Positions 10,381-22,742 of a stretch of 64,000 nucleotides of DNA are shown piece by piece. The stretch comes from Dactylonectria macrodidyma (taxonomy: Eukaryota > Ascomycota > Sordariomycetes > Hypocreales > Nectriaceae). The notes beneath the pieces are model-generated. The model did not search any database. It was given only the letters and a program-made list of their open reading frames with translations, and was not told where the DNA came from. Numbering within the stretch: the stretch's first letter is position 1; each line of letters starts with the position of its first letter. The stretch is taken from assembly GCA_020744425.1 (NCBI GenBank), contig JAGMUV010000019.1, positions 248,001 through 312,000 of the forward strand, written 5' to 3'. The position numbers and the translations under genes are program-made.

Positions 10381-11561
10381 ATGTCGGCTGCAGCAGTTCA
10401 GACACCCCTGCAGGTCCTTCCCCAGAGCCTTATGCCTACCCCACACATGGCCCCGGCCACCTCCGATGTGCCTGCCACGCTCTTCGACGCGTCCAAGCAT
10501 CTCGCTTACTCCCCACCAACTCGGATTCTTACTATGAAGGACTTACATCTGGAGAATTCTCCCATATCTCCCATTGCCGCCTCTGATCCGTTTCCTCTGC
10601 TTTCTCATGAAGCCGTCCTTGAGCATCGTCGTGAGCTGTTCAGCCCCAAGGTGATTGACAACTGTCTGCACCGCACACTCCCTGGCTCTGCCATGCTTCG
10701 TGGCATGGCACAAAGGTACACGCCCTTTATCCAGTCCTTCTGGAACTCTCCCGAGGTCTTGAAGATTGTGAGCAACATTGCGGGTGTAGATCTTGTGCCA
10801 GCACTGAACTATGAGATATGTCACACAAACATTCAACTAGGGAGTGACGGACTTGATGGCGTGAGGGCGACGCCCGTAGTACCTCCAATGGCTACTATGG
10901 ATGGCATGGCCAAGCCTGAGAAGGACTCAGCCGACAAGAAGAGCGGCTATGATAACGCCATCGTAGAATGGCACAAAGACTCTCACCCTTTTGTCATTGT
11001 CGTCATGCTGTCTGACGCTCGGAACATGGAGGGAGGCGAGACTGTACTGATGGGCGGAGATGGCAAGACACTCAGTGTTCGGGCACCACAAATGGTAAGC
11101 AAAACATTCTATGTTCACCGCTATTCATTTTGTCTCTCGAGTGCTGATTGCCACCACAGGGCAGTGCAGTGGTTCTTCAGGGACGTCACATCTCCCACGT
11201 TGCTCTTCCTGCTACTAACATGCCCGAGCGAATCACCATTGTGACTTCGTTCCGACCCCGTGACCCGACACTTGCGGATGAAACTACAAATGCTAACGTC
11301 CGCTGCGAGTCCCATCTCACTGAGCTCTTTTACCAATGGTCGACTTACCGTCTAGATACGCTGGCCACGCGCACCAACATCATGGCAACCAAGTTGAGGA
11401 AAAGGTATGCTGAGAATGTCAAGAAATCGGACGACGAGGCACAGCCGGGAATGTGTCGTGTCGAGACGGTCAATTTTGATGAGATGAGAAGCTGGGTGGA
11501 GGAGCAGATCAAGTATCTCCAGCAGACAATGTACGAGATGCGTCCCTTGGATGAGGAATGA
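10381..11561 (+). CDS. 2-oxoglutarate/Fe(II) oxygenase-like protein
   Basis: A 371-residue protein resembling fungal 2OG-Fe(II) dioxygenases of unknown substrate. Exons 10381-11094 and 11160-11561 flank a 65-nt intron in phase 0. The iron-binding HxD is probably in EWHKDSHPF (about residue 199), the distal histidine in GRHISHVAL, and the 2-oxoglutarate-binding arginine in RITIVTSFRPR. GGETVLMGGDG between them is typical of the jelly-roll core. The C-terminal 70 residues are charged and helical. No targeting signal is seen. The assignment rests on motif order, not on a known close homologue. Confidence 0.72.
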
Positions 11562-13017
11562 GATGGTTGGAGGGGCTGAATGGCTCCTCTTTGCCGTTAG
11601 GGTAGAAAAAGGAGAGTACGTAGTTCGGTTCAGTGTAACGGGCGTGTCTCCACCCCAAACAAAGAATGATTCATGATGGGCTGATTCTGGAAGCTACATA
11701 GTCAACATAGTCAATCCATTTGCCCCAAATGTACAGCTGTGTGTGGAGCCTAAAGTGTCGTATTTTGTTGTCTGGAGAGGAGGAGAACTGCGTTGTTGGA
11801 TTGCAGTACCGCCGTTAGATTCTTACGCCAGATCTTTTTAAAATCCATAGAGGTTCATTTACCAAGTATAGAAGTGAAGGTTCACATCGGAACTCTCATA
11901 CTCGATCTGATAGAATTGATACAAATTCAGCCTTTCATCTTGCTGCAAAATTGGACAAGGTTAGATCATCAATGTTGTTTTTCCATCATGTGAGTTGACT
12001 TCGCCAACCTACACCTACTTCTTATTTCTAAGTTGAAGTAAAAGTGAAAGTCTCAAGCCGACATTCGTCGAGGCAAGTGCTATGCAATCCCGTTATCTAG
12101 TCAAACAACTCTATTGCAATACTCGAGTGTGAATTCGTGCCCCGAGGGCAGTTGTACTCACCTGCTTTGGCGTGATATACCATGCGACCGCGCCATTGAG
12201 CAACGTCAAGATCGCCACTACTCTTACGCTTAGATTAGCCGACGAAGGCTTAGTCTATCAGTCAGATTCATTAGAGTTGGGCTATTGTTTCAACATATCT
12301 ATCGTTTTGGCCGTTGTCATAGTCATATTACACAGAATGTCAATGCTCTATGGGCAAGGGATCTGTCTTAGAGAACTCAGCGTATCAGCAGACCAGTCGC
12401 AGAAAAGACTGTGTGCTGATAAGAGGTCAGGCACTGTCTTGCGTCTGATAGGGTGTTGATTGGCTCAAGTGTCGGACTCTCCGACAGAAAAGACAGGGCT
12501 ACCTCAGCTTTTGTCCAGGGCCCTTGTTAGTGGTTGACATTAAAGAGAAGCCAAAAAGCTTATCTAGACGTGAAGCCATGTCCTTGTCCAATGAGCCCAG
12601 TGGATGTCGCAGGTGTAGAGAATTGGCTGATGCTAGTTGAGGCTAACACTCCAGGCACTTGAATGGTAGGATGATTGTATCGTCTGACTTTCCCTCCAAA
12701 GCCTTTCGTATGTCACTGAAGCAAAGTGAAACCAATCGTGCTCGTCTAGCCTTTTTCGCCTATATTGAGTCTTGAACGCATGTAATCGTTAGTATTCCGG
12801 ACTCTGTGACGGCGTGATACCTCACTGAAGGACAACAGGGAACGCTCATGTACGATTGCGTGGTGGAATATTTACGTCAGTCTCTTGGGGCCGCAAGTTG
12901 TCGTATTCATTGCAGTAAGATCCATGGTTTTGTATGTCATTCGCCAATGCCCGAATAGATTCAAATAATAATATCTATGTTCGCTCGCGGGTGAACCTAG
13001 CTACTTCCAACAATGGG
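11562..13017. other. Intergenic, no supported gene
   Basis: Convergent with the permease. An open frame at 12172-12459 has no recognisable feature. I see no repeat or RNA gene. Confidence 0.5.
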
Positions 13018-14748
13018 TCAAGCCTCGACATGAGCGTGTTTCTTCTTCTTTAGCTTCAACAGATGCAACACCTCGTTCCAAAACGTCTCGGGGGGGTGCG
13101 CAAAAGAATCCTCATATGCGTCAATGACAGGCTTATCCCAGATCAAATCTGCCTCTGTTGGCTTCACAAACTTTGTCTTCTTGAAGATCTTCCAAAAGGC
13201 AAAAGTGAGTATACCCACAAAAACCATGGTGTAGTAAGAGAAGAACGTGCCGACGTCCCACCATCCAGGTAGGAACGTGGTGTAGCCGTAAGCGCCCAAA
13301 ATCGCGGTGATCAAGGCCGCGCTGATGTAAGCGCAGTATGGCTGACCCCAACCCTTGTATGGAAGGGTATTGCGATCAATGCCTTGAGCCTGGAGTGCGC
13401 GGTAGAAGAATATGTAGGTTACAGACATGATGATGTAGTCGAGTAGTTGCGCGGCCTGAGTCAGGTATCCCAGCCATTGGACGACCTGAGCACTTGTGTT
13501 TCCAATAGTGGTGAAGGAAATGATGGGGAAAATCATGGTAACAATGAAGCAATAGTACGGAATGCCACTCTTTGTGCACCGTGTAAAAATTGCAGGAGCC
13601 TGGCCTTCGAGCGCAAGACCATAGAGCGATCGCATGGCGCAATAGGTGTACGCATTGCCGGCTGAGAAGATGCTCGAAACCAACAAGGCGTTGGTCAAGT
13701 GTGGGAGAAAGCTGACGCCCATATTCCGCATAGCGATGACATAGGGCGATGCGTTGGCGGTGCCAGCCCCTTCGTTCTCGTTGAGCGTTGGGTCGTTGTA
13801 GGGGAGGATAATTCCCACGCATAAAGCTCCGCCGATGAAGAAGAAGCCGAATCTCCAGTACATGGTCTTGAACGCCTGCTTGAGCAAGATTCGTGGCCGC
13901 TCAGCCTCGCCAGCTACCATGGCGAGATATTCTGGTCCAACGATGGTGAAAGCGGCAGACCAAAGAGCCCCAAGAAATCCCTGGAAGCGGCCGAGGCTAC
14001 CAGTCGTGATATACTCTGCAAATGAGCCACTACATAAGTTAGTCACTTGTGTTCGTGAATCCAAACAACTCGGCAAGGATTTTGGAACTTACGGATTTCT
14101 CCAGTAGCGGAATCCATACGCGTCGTGTTGCGGGTTGCCTCCAACCATAGTCACAAAGGTAAAGGCAAACACCAGTAGGATCAAGAAGAACTTGCCACTG
14201 GACAGCCAAAACTCGGCCTCTCCATAGTACTTGACAGCAAAGATGTTGAGCACCCCGTATAAAAACATGCAAGCCAGACAGACGGCCCACACGGGAATGT
14301 CATCGCGCCAGAATGTCAGGATCAGGTTGATTGCCGAGATCTCAAAGGGGATCATGCAAGCTTCATAGAGGAAAAAGTTCCAGCCAGCCATAAAACCGAA
14401 CGCTTCGTCGACCCATTTTCCTGCAAATCGGATGAAGGATCCTGAGACGGGCATATACACAGCCATTTCGGCCATGCCATTGTTGACGAGAGCTAGGATG
14501 CCCGAGTAGAGGGTATACCCGAGGAACAAGCTGCCTGGTCCGCCTTGCATGAGGCCGCTGCCGATGCTCACGAACAGAGCCGTGCCGATAGAGCCACCAA
14601 CCGCAATCATCTGAATCTGGCGATTGCCCAGATGACGCTGGAGATGATCGACATTGCCGGCCACCTCGACAGATCCAACATCGTAACCGATGGACGGACT
14701 CTTTTCCTCGTTCGTCGAGTCCTTTTCGCCCACTAGATTTTGAGACAT
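13018..14748 (-). CDS. Amino-acid permease of the yeast AAT (YAT) family
   Basis: A 555-residue plasma-membrane proton/amino-acid symporter with about 12 membrane segments. Exons 14748-14093 and 14029-13018 flank a 63-nt intron whose phase (CC|T) fits. Family features are the N-terminal LQRHLGNRQIQMIAVGGSIG and GTALFV of helix 1, PVSGSFIRFA and EAFGFMAGWNFFLYE, and GPEYLAMVAGEAERPR near the middle. The hydrophilic tails are lysine- and histidine-rich (LKKKKHAHVEA at the end). The amino acid carried cannot be told. It has no obvious link to its neighbours. Confidence 0.92.
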
Positions 14749-16558
14749 TTTCGTTCGTGGGGTCCAAGTGTCGTGTGAGTCTATGAGCGTCGTGTCTTAT
14801 TCTTTCGCTGGTCGTCAGACTAAGACCAAGTTGTCGCCGAGGTAATTGTAGGTCGGCCAGGGACTCTAGATAAACTCGCAGATGGGTGAATCGTTCTGGT
14901 GTGTGCAAGCTGGGAAAGCTCAGCTAGAATATGCCCCCACAAGGAAGAACGATGGTGATCAGAATCGAAAGAGTTTTGAGGCGAGGTGATGAATTCCTCA
15001 ATTATGTAATGTCGCGGGCGCAAAACCCACAGCGTACTTGTCCAACCAGCTCATTCAGCGGCATTTACGATTCATCCTCATGGTTAAATACAACGTAGTA
15101 CGCGGGTCGCAATGACGACATGGGGTTCATGGTATCTACATGGACACCCTAGTTCGCCACAGAGAGTGGTGTGTTTAGCTCGAAGGTAAAGAATGGAAAA
15201 CAGCACAACAGCCTGCCAGCTATCGCTGAGACAAGCTTGGGGCGGTCAAGACGAATAGATATGCCCCAATAGGACATCAGACGCGGTTGCAGTGTGATTT
15301 TATCGCCTCCAGGTCGCACACGTCAAGGATCTAATCCGTGATGCCCCTGTTCCACGGCCACGAAATCAACTGTTCACGGCCAAAACCCCGGTGAACCTGG
15401 ACCTTAGGCACCTACTTAAAGCAATTAGCCTCCATGCAGCTTATGAGCGACGACCCAGATAGCACTGTGATCATCGCATCGGAAGAGCCGACGACACGTC
15501 GTATTCCAGGGCATCCCCTGCTGATTAGATAGCCGGCTCCATTACTATTTGCTAGTCCAGCCCACTTTAGTTCTGTATTGCAGGGTTCCCGGCACGCGTT
15601 ACCCGCGAGGTTATGCGGGGAGAGTGCTATCTTATCTTGCCATGGCTACACAAGCCAATTGGAATCTGTGCAAAAAGAGCCCTGTGTGTAAAGAGATTGT
15701 ATCGGTGGGCTGTTATTCGTGTGGAGGATCAAGCACAACATACTTTAGCTCCACGCGATTGCGTAACTAGAAAACGAGTACTTCCGAAGCCGATTCAGGC
15801 GACTGAGATGATCGATCGATCTGCACGAGTGAGAGGCCACATCATTGCTGCAGTTGTAACATTTCAGCTGGATTAAATGGCTCAAACTGGGGAGAGGCAA
15901 AATGGGAGTTGAGCTTGTCCCTTCCGTTGTCTTCGCGTACCTGGCGAGCGATGCTATTTTTGCTGATAGTTGATACACTTCTGAATCATGGCGTCCTCCC
16001 GGGTTTGCTGTTTCTAGATGCTCATTCGAAGGATTATTGGGTTTCATCAAGTCATAAGCGAGTTTGAAGTCAGGCCTAAGAATCACTGGAAGGATTGTCG
16101 CATTGTGTTGTCTATGTCTGAAGTTGTGCCTTTCTATCTACAACGCATTTTGAACAACTCATTCTGACTTGATGTGAGGTGCCTAATGAGAAGAGTGAAG
16201 GGCGCAGCTCAATAGCGTCTCAATAGCAGTGGTATAGAAGGTAGAGGTCATAATAGATACAGTCTGATCGCTGGCCTCCCCTATTCTAGGGGTCGGCCCC
16301 CCTTATATACATGCTCTCGCCGGTGGCTAGCTAGTAGCTAGCCCGGCCCTCGCTGGAATCCTCTGTCAGGCCTATAGGCACGTGACACTTGAAGTTGAAG
16401 TGGCAGTTTGGCTATAGGGTTGGTCGGTTCCCCGATGGCATAATGCATATTGCCGATGTCAATCCTCGACGCTACTTTTGGAAAACTTTCAGAGAGTTGG
16501 AAGATCGTTACTAAGTACCAGTCAAGATCCACGAAATGGACGCCTGACAAGCGAGCTA
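14749..16558. other. Intergenic; possible solo-LTR-like stretch near 16.2-16.4 kb
   Basis: No supported gene. Around 16225-16345 the sequence has the look of a retroelement terminal repeat (paired CCCCTATTCTAGGGG, then TTATATAC and short GC-rich inverted repeats), but I could not match it to another copy in the window. Confidence 0.3.
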
Positions 16559-18281
16559 TTAAGAGTTGGCCTGATCCAAGGCATTCTCAATCCATAGCCA
16601 CAACGTCTTGTCGGCAACAAAACTTGGGTTCATTTCCGACATCAGTGTCAGCTTTCCCGCAATAGCAAGCTCTTTAGGCATCTCATCATGACCGCCCCCG
16701 TCGTCTTCCTCGTCTTCCTCGTCGTCCTCGCGCAGCTTAGCCAGAAGTTCTGGGGCATACCCCTGGGTGCTTTGATCGTGGAAGAGCCGAGGAATATCTT
16801 CGGGATTCTTATGCACAAGCTCATATAGTGCCTTAAAAAGCGTGTAATCGTGGCCAGAGAGCAATCGGACCAGCCGAGAGAAACGCCACATCATCTCGCC
16901 TTTTCTTCACTGCTCTGGTTCGATCTTTCTACCTCCTCGGCAGAAGCCGTCCCTGAAGGCAGCAACACGCGATATTGTCGGCGGCGTAGTTGGACCACTG
17001 AATCCGGGACTGGCGAGTAGTTCAGATAGAGGTCCCGAAGAAACAGAACCCCAATCAATGATGCTTGTTATGTTGAAGTTTTCGTCAACAAACAGATTGC
17101 CCACATGAAGATCAGGGTGGGAGAGGACGAACCCTCCACCCCTAGTGGTGTGGGAAGCAAGGGAGGGGATCATCTGTTGAAGGGGCTGGCCGGCAATGCA
17201 ATAAGAAAGCCGGTTTTTACTACTTTCCATCTTATCGCCAACCCAACAAAACGTGCCTCGCCTGTGCGCTGCCACACAGTAACTGGCCCAGGAAGGATAC
17301 TCAAAAGCATCAGGCAGTGGTGTAAAGAAACTGTGAGGGGTGAGTGGAAGCTCTTTAGCGTGAGCTACAAATGCCGATATTTGAGAACTGAAATACTCGC
17401 TCTCTTGGTGAAAGGGGCCGCGGTGTATGCCTTCAAACGTATCCCTCCATTGCCAGATGGGCGATGGGCTAAGGCATTCTCCGATAAAATAGTTACTATC
17501 GTCGTCTTTTGCTTCGAATAGTAATTCAATCTTGTCCAAATGGATCTCGGACAGAGAGGACATGATGTATTCGAGCTGGAATATTGCTTTTTCTCGATCT
17601 CGATCCGTCATGGGCAGAGGTGGTTGGCGTTGTTGTTGTTGTATTATTACCGTCATGAAGATATCTACTAGAGATGTCTACAGAATCCCCTAGGGGCAAG
17701 ATGACGTGCTAGGCTGGTGTCGGCATACCCATATTTATTAACCAGCTTGGAATTCAAGGTGGTTGGCGTCGTGGATCAGTATACCCTGGTACTCGAGATC
17801 CCTCTGCCCGGTCGCAGTCTAAGAGAGGACGGCCAGAGGCTTTACTCATGAGAATATATGGCACCGCAATGTCATTATCGCCAGAGCTGCTTGATTTTAG
17901 CAAGGGAAGTATTTCGAAGCCATGGCAAGGACTGACTCAGGGCTAACCTGAAGGAATAGACTTCCGGGACCGGGGCCGAGCTGTGTTTCCAAAATACTTT
18001 AGAGTGACAGCTTCGCTAATAACCATCTTAGAAGCAGACTCGCTAGTCACAAGTGGGCTCATGCGACTGCGCGGGGGCCGAAAGACCCATTCTACCCCAT
18101 CGTCGAAGGTGATGAAGATGGCCCAGTTTAGGCTTCCAGCCTTGGGCCTCTGTGACACATCCGCATTGCAAGAGCAGCCTTCTCGGAGTTTCGCAGCGAG
18201 GGAAAGTAGCGCATCGAGATGAAAATCGGCATGTGCAAAAATAGGCTTTCGTCTTTCGAACATGGGAGTGGGGAGGCTCAT
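16559..18281 (-). pseudogene. Broken APH-type phosphotransferase gene
   Basis: Homologous throughout to fungal aminoglycoside-phosphotransferase-like (APH family, kinase-fold) proteins of unknown substrate. Recognisable pieces in order are ITFDDGVEWVFR, VPEVYSF, then after an intron SGDNDIAVPYILMSKASGRPL, then YFIGECLSP, HPDLHVGNLFVDE (catalytic loop) and IIDWGS (metal-binding aspartate). Three lesions are visible. A frameshift in a G/C run lies near 17965-17980. A 139-bp insertion is bounded by a 13-bp direct repeat (17618-17630 and 17757-17769) and brings in stop codons. An in-frame TGA at 16907-16909 sits where the family has tryptophan (EPEQ-stop-RKGEMMW). The catalytic motifs are still intact, so the loss looks recent. 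Confidence 0.8.
17618..17769 (-). repeat. 13-bp direct repeat bounding a 126-bp insertion in the APH pseudogene
   Basis: AGGTGGTTGGCGT occurs at 17618-17630 and 17757-17769 (plus strand). Removing one copy plus the intervening 126 bp rejoins GYTDPRRQPP to LPMTDRDREKA, matching the family. It may be a target-site-like duplication or a slippage insertion. Confidence 0.65.
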
Positions 18282-18544
18282 AGGGTACGTAGGAGTAGAA
18301 AGCAGCGCGCTGACTGAGGACTGGCTTCTCGAGTCGGCAGATGGCCGATCAGCTCGGAGATGGACCGGGGTATGTCGGCTCCACATCGGGCGGAAGCCGA
18401 TGACCGACTACCAGAACTCGGAGCTAGTTCGTAGAGTAACATCTCGCCATCGTATTTTGATCCTGTAATTTATTCGGAATCTATCATTCTTTTCCTCATA
18501 GGCCAGGTCGAAATTGAAACCGTCTTAACTCCAGACTCGCGACC

Positions 18545-19866
18545 ATGGCATTCTGCTCTCAGCGCGGCTTCGCAAATGTCGCCCCACGCGTTCGCTCATT
18601 GAAGCTCGGGCGTCTTTCAAGCCGTATCTCTCTCAGCTTGGGATATGCTCAACCCTTCAGCACCATACAGGCACGACTATCGCCTCGAGTCGCCGTGTTG
18701 TATCAGGCCATCGAGCCTCCATTGATTGATGGCACTCGAAAGCCCAGAAAGCCAGGCGGTTCGTTCTGAAATCCCCATGCGTCCTGCACGTCTCCTGCAT
18801 CAAATGACTCACTCCTTAAAGGTTATCAAGATTCAGGCGCGGATATTGCATACAACCTGAGTCTTCTTAATGACATTGATGTCCTCAGTCAAACCTCAAA
18901 TCCCGATCCTGCAAAACATGAAGGGTGGTGCTTTCCCGACACCGAAGAGGGCATTCTGACCGCCATCGACAAGGGCGCAACGCATCTCTGGGCGAATACA
19001 ATCCTGTTTGCCTCACACCCCCTCCAGGTGTCCTCTCAAATTGGCCGTCGATCAGACCTGCGAGTGATTGGCCAGGGTCCATTGATCGTCGATAAATACG
19101 ACGACAAACGATATGTCAATGACATGTTGAGAAAACTTGCCCAATTTACCATGCCCAAGGCTTGGTTCATTGCCCCTGGGAAGCAATCTGTCCAAGACAT
19201 CGACAACTCTTCTTTCCCCGTTGTGGCAAAACCCGCCCGAGGACGTGGTAGCCACGGTGTAAAGGTTTGTGCAGACTCCGAAGCCCTCGCTTCTCACGTG
19301 CAGGCGTTGCAGAGCGAGGGTCTAAACGCCATCATCGTCGAAGAGTTCCTTGCGGGCGAGGAGGCCACCGTAACCGTCATGCCCCCAACAGCGGACAAAG
19401 ACTACTGGTCTCTTCCTGTTGTCAGCCGATTCAATCATGCCGACGGGATCGCGCCGTACAACGGAGCCGTCGCTGTCACCTCCAACTCTCGGGCTATCAT
19501 AGACTCTAATGATGCAGCCTATGATATAATATCGAGGGAGTGCGAGAACGTCGCTAAATTTCTTGGCGTCACGGCTCCCATTCGCATCGATGTCCGAAGG
19601 TTTGCGCCCGACACGAAATTTGCCTTGTTTGACGTTAATATGAAGCCTGTACGTCTCTCCATGGCTACAATCCTCCGGCAAAGCATCGCTGACAGTCTTC
19701 TTCTCCATAGAACATGACAGGACCGGGCCGTCCTGGCCGAGATGATCAAGCAAGTCTGACACTGATGGCTGCCGCTGCCCTGGGCTGGGACTACAAAACT
19801 TTGCTGGGAAAGATCCTGGATACTTCTGCTACTTTAGATAAGGTGCGATCACTTCAGCCTAGGTAA
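18545..19866 (+). CDS. ATP-grasp ligase (D-Ala-D-Ala ligase / CPSase-like fold)
   Basis: A 398-residue protein with an ATP-grasp domain, probably ligating a carboxylate to an amine or thiol. The substrate is unknown. Exons 18545-18758, 18822-19648 and 19711-19866 agree in phase. RVAVLYQAIEPPLIDG near residue 48 begins the pre-ATP-grasp domain. FPVVAKPARGRGSHGVKV is the glycine-rich ATP loop, IIVEEFLAGEEATVTV is the adenine/metal strand, and FDVNMKPNMTGPGRP holds the metal-binding acidic and asparagine residues. The first 45 residues are basic, serine-rich and lack acidic residues, so a mitochondrial presequence is possible. The first intron ends in AAG. Confidence 0.82.
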
Positions 19867-20043
19867 CTATAGTGCGTGGGGATCATAGGTCGTAACTAAA
19901 AACACTAGAATGGGGAACTCTTACATCTTCTTGGTAAGGGTGTAGTTCAATACACTGGTGAAATGAAGCAATACTTTTCTACGTTCCCAAACTTGCGGTA
20001 AAAAATTTCTCAATTTAGTTGGTATCTAATTCCTAATTAAGAG

Positions 20044-20150
20044 AGCTTAGGAATGGCTTAGGGACGGATTCAGGACAGCTCAGGGATGGCTTAGGGATAG
20101 ATTAGGACAGCTTAGGGACCGGCTTAGGGATAGCTCAGAGATGCCTAGAG
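20044..20150 (+). repeat. Degenerate minisatellite, GCTTAGGGA-type units
   Basis: About nine imperfect units of 10-13 bp share (G)CTTAGGGA(T/C)(A/G)G or a CTCAGGGATGG variant. They lie just downstream of the ATP-grasp gene. Confidence 0.7.
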
Positions 20151-20189
20151 TATTACAGAATGCGCTTAGGACAGGGCTAGATATAATTC

Positions 20190-20395
20190 CGGGTTATATC
20201 AGCCTGCGCCTAGCTTGTAAAGTAGTAATATAAAACTTACTAGCCTCCTTACTAATATAGGCTTAAAAAAATTTAAAATCTATAATTTCTCTTTAATATA
20301 CTTTCTTTTTTTCTTTTATTAAGGTTATGGCCCTTGACAGCGCACACTCAGAGGGGGGCTAGAGGTTAAACAGTAAAAAAATAAAAAAAACCAAT
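20190..20395. other. AT-rich block, probable relic of RIP-mutated repeat DNA
   Basis: Composition switches sharply to A/T with many TA steps and short homopolymers, unlike flanking coding DNA. This is the usual look of repeat DNA after repeat-induced point mutation. No transposon protein can be read. Confidence 0.45.
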
Positions 20396-20643
20396 AGTGA
20401 ATAACAGTGTGAGGGCCCAAAACCCAAGCCCAAGGCAACAGCAACTCAGAATGACTAGAGTTTCTACTACTTCAGGGTGCAAGCCTTGCTGTACTCGAGT
20501 CCTTCGTCTCATTACAACTCAAGCAATGCAAACACGTGATACAGAAACGCGGCAACGAGGAACGTGGCAGCGCAGAAACAAAAGTCCGAACAGCGGTTTC
20601 AACAGCGATAGAGTGTATGTATGCCTTGATTCATTAGGAATTC

Positions 20644-22742
20644 CTATATCCTTCCCTGACTAAGAAATTTTATAGGTATATCCACATAGCGAGCCCGAAG
20701 AAACTCTGCCACATTCTTGCCAAGAATATCATAAGAGCTGGTACTATTGACACCACGGTCAAGATAATTGTGCATCAGGAAATGCACGGCAAGAAGCCCT
20801 GGTAGCTCAAAACGATCCACCGCACATCCTTCTTTGTAATCTCGACCCAGGAGTTGCTTAAGGAAGGAAATAGTCAACAGGCTTCGTAGCCAGGAATACT
20901 GCTCTGCTGTCTTTACCCAGAATCCGACATTGGCATCAGAACCTTTGTCACCCGAGCGTGCATGTGCCACCCATCCAATTGGGCCGCGGGTGGTGGGCCC
21001 AAAGCTCTTTAGGTCAATCGGGTTTCTAGGATCATGACTTGGCTGATTGAAAGGGTAGCATTTAGTATGCGTTGGGGTGGGTATATCCAGCGTCTGTAAG
21101 CCAAGATGAACTTGATGTTTGATAAGGGATTGAGGGATCAAATAAGGTTGATACTCGCAGTATTGCCTCGGCAACCCTGTTGTAGTTGCCTAGAATATGT
21201 CAGTCGCATTCAAGATATTGGAAATCTTCCTTACCGGGTGCGGTGTAGCACCTGGATAGCTAGGTCTGTTAGCAGGTTTGCCTATCCCGAATTCTGGAGC
21301 TCGACTCACCTGCACATGATGACGTCCAAAACGGGCTCGATCCAATTTGAGACACTGAGGGTTTGGGCCTCAGGGGCCTGCACAAAGATTCGGAAGTCGA
21401 CAGTGCAATCGGATTGCGAGTCTCCATCTTCCGCTGGCACTCCATTTGTCGAAAATTGGAGTCGCGAGAATTGAGAGGCTCGCTCCCCTAAATTGGTTCT
21501 TATATTGTGCTCAAGCAGCGCTGCTTTTGCTTGAATATCCAACCCCACCAATGACCAATGTAATTCCGCTTGGTACCCGCCAGGAAGTGTAATTCCAACC
21601 TTTGTTGTTGGTGGTGGAGGTAATCCGCTGACGCCTTCGACTTTGACACGGTCTTTGCCGACCTCCTGCACATGTATCTGGTCTAAACAGGCAACAACAT
21701 CGGAGTGAAAGTACCTGTAGTTAGTCAATTAGCGCGAGCTGCAGCGACATGATAGGATGCAACTACCATGGGCCTTGGATCTCATATAATAATTGTGCCG
21801 TTACAGTGTCTTTTGTCACAGCCCCACCCGTGGATGCCACCTTTGTGACAATGACCTCACCGGCTGCTCCTATCTCTACGATAGGGAAGCCTAGGTCTTC
21901 CTTGCTGGGGATCGACTTGAAACCTGAGAAATTCCCCCCAGTGATATAAGTCGAGCATTCAACAAGATGGCCTGCCACAAAGGCGCAGGCTAACTCTTGG
22001 TGTTGCGACTCTGTCCAATCATGCCACCACATGGCACCGCCAATGATCGGGCTAGCATCTGCCACTCGACCGCAGATAACAATGTCAGCGCCATTCTTAA
22101 GGGCCTCCGTAACACCGCGAGCGCCGAGATAAGCCTGTGCAAAGAGGGGTTTGCCGGGCAGGTTTTGAACGTTTTGTCCGCTTTTAAGGTTGATCAAACA
22201 TTCCTCGCCAGCTTGGTGTTTGGTTTGAATAGTTCCGAGCACCTCATCACCAGATATCCATGCAACCTTGAGCGATAGACCTCTCATTTGTACAAGTTCT
22301 TCGACTTTGCAACACAATAATTTTGTGTCACACGCACCAGCGTTGACAGCGACCTTGATATTTTGTTCAGCCAGCCTATGAAGCACTGGTGCTATAGTGT
22401 CGAGAAACGATTTTTCAAATCCGTGAGTATTGGGGTCTGGTTGCGATCGTGTTAAACCATGTACGTAGAATAGCCCTACTCAACTTACCAGTCTTATTAA
22501 GCTTGCGCAAAGCTGCGGTTGTCATGTTTCCTTCTGACATCCAATCTCCTGTAAGTAAATCAATTGGCTCGCCCGACCTGAGAATTTGATCAAACCCATT
22601 TCGCCTGTCCAAGGCTGAGCCAGACACACTCTGATGATATTTGTTAACAAGTACACTTCTGATTCACAAGAAGGGGGCCAATACGTACACAAATTCGAAT
22701 GGACCTCTGTTGATGAGCCTCGAGTGCTTGCTTGTCGCCCAT
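20644..22742 (-). CDS. AtuA-like protein (acyclic terpene utilisation family, DUF1446)
   Basis: A 613-residue homologue of Pseudomonas AtuA, whose locus is needed to degrade citronellol-type acyclic terpenes; the biochemical step is not settled. Six exons fit in phase: 22742-22689, 22630-22489, 22436-21767, 21714-21310, a 25-nt micro-exon 21259-21235, and 21189-20644. The N-terminal part has IRICSVSGSALD, PIDLLTGDWMSEGNM and KNGADIVICGRVADASPIIG. The last ~110 residues (RGPIGWVAHARSGDKGSDANVGFW to the end) form the small AtuA-like C-terminal domain that is often a separate protein in bacteria. The micro-exon supplies YPGATPHP, a segment the family requires. A cluster motif lies 191 bp upstream. 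Confidence 0.88.

Noticed and set aside
12172..12459. Possible small membrane protein
   Set aside because: Isolated open frame with no family features; the hydrophobic stretch is short and the codon pattern is not gene-like.
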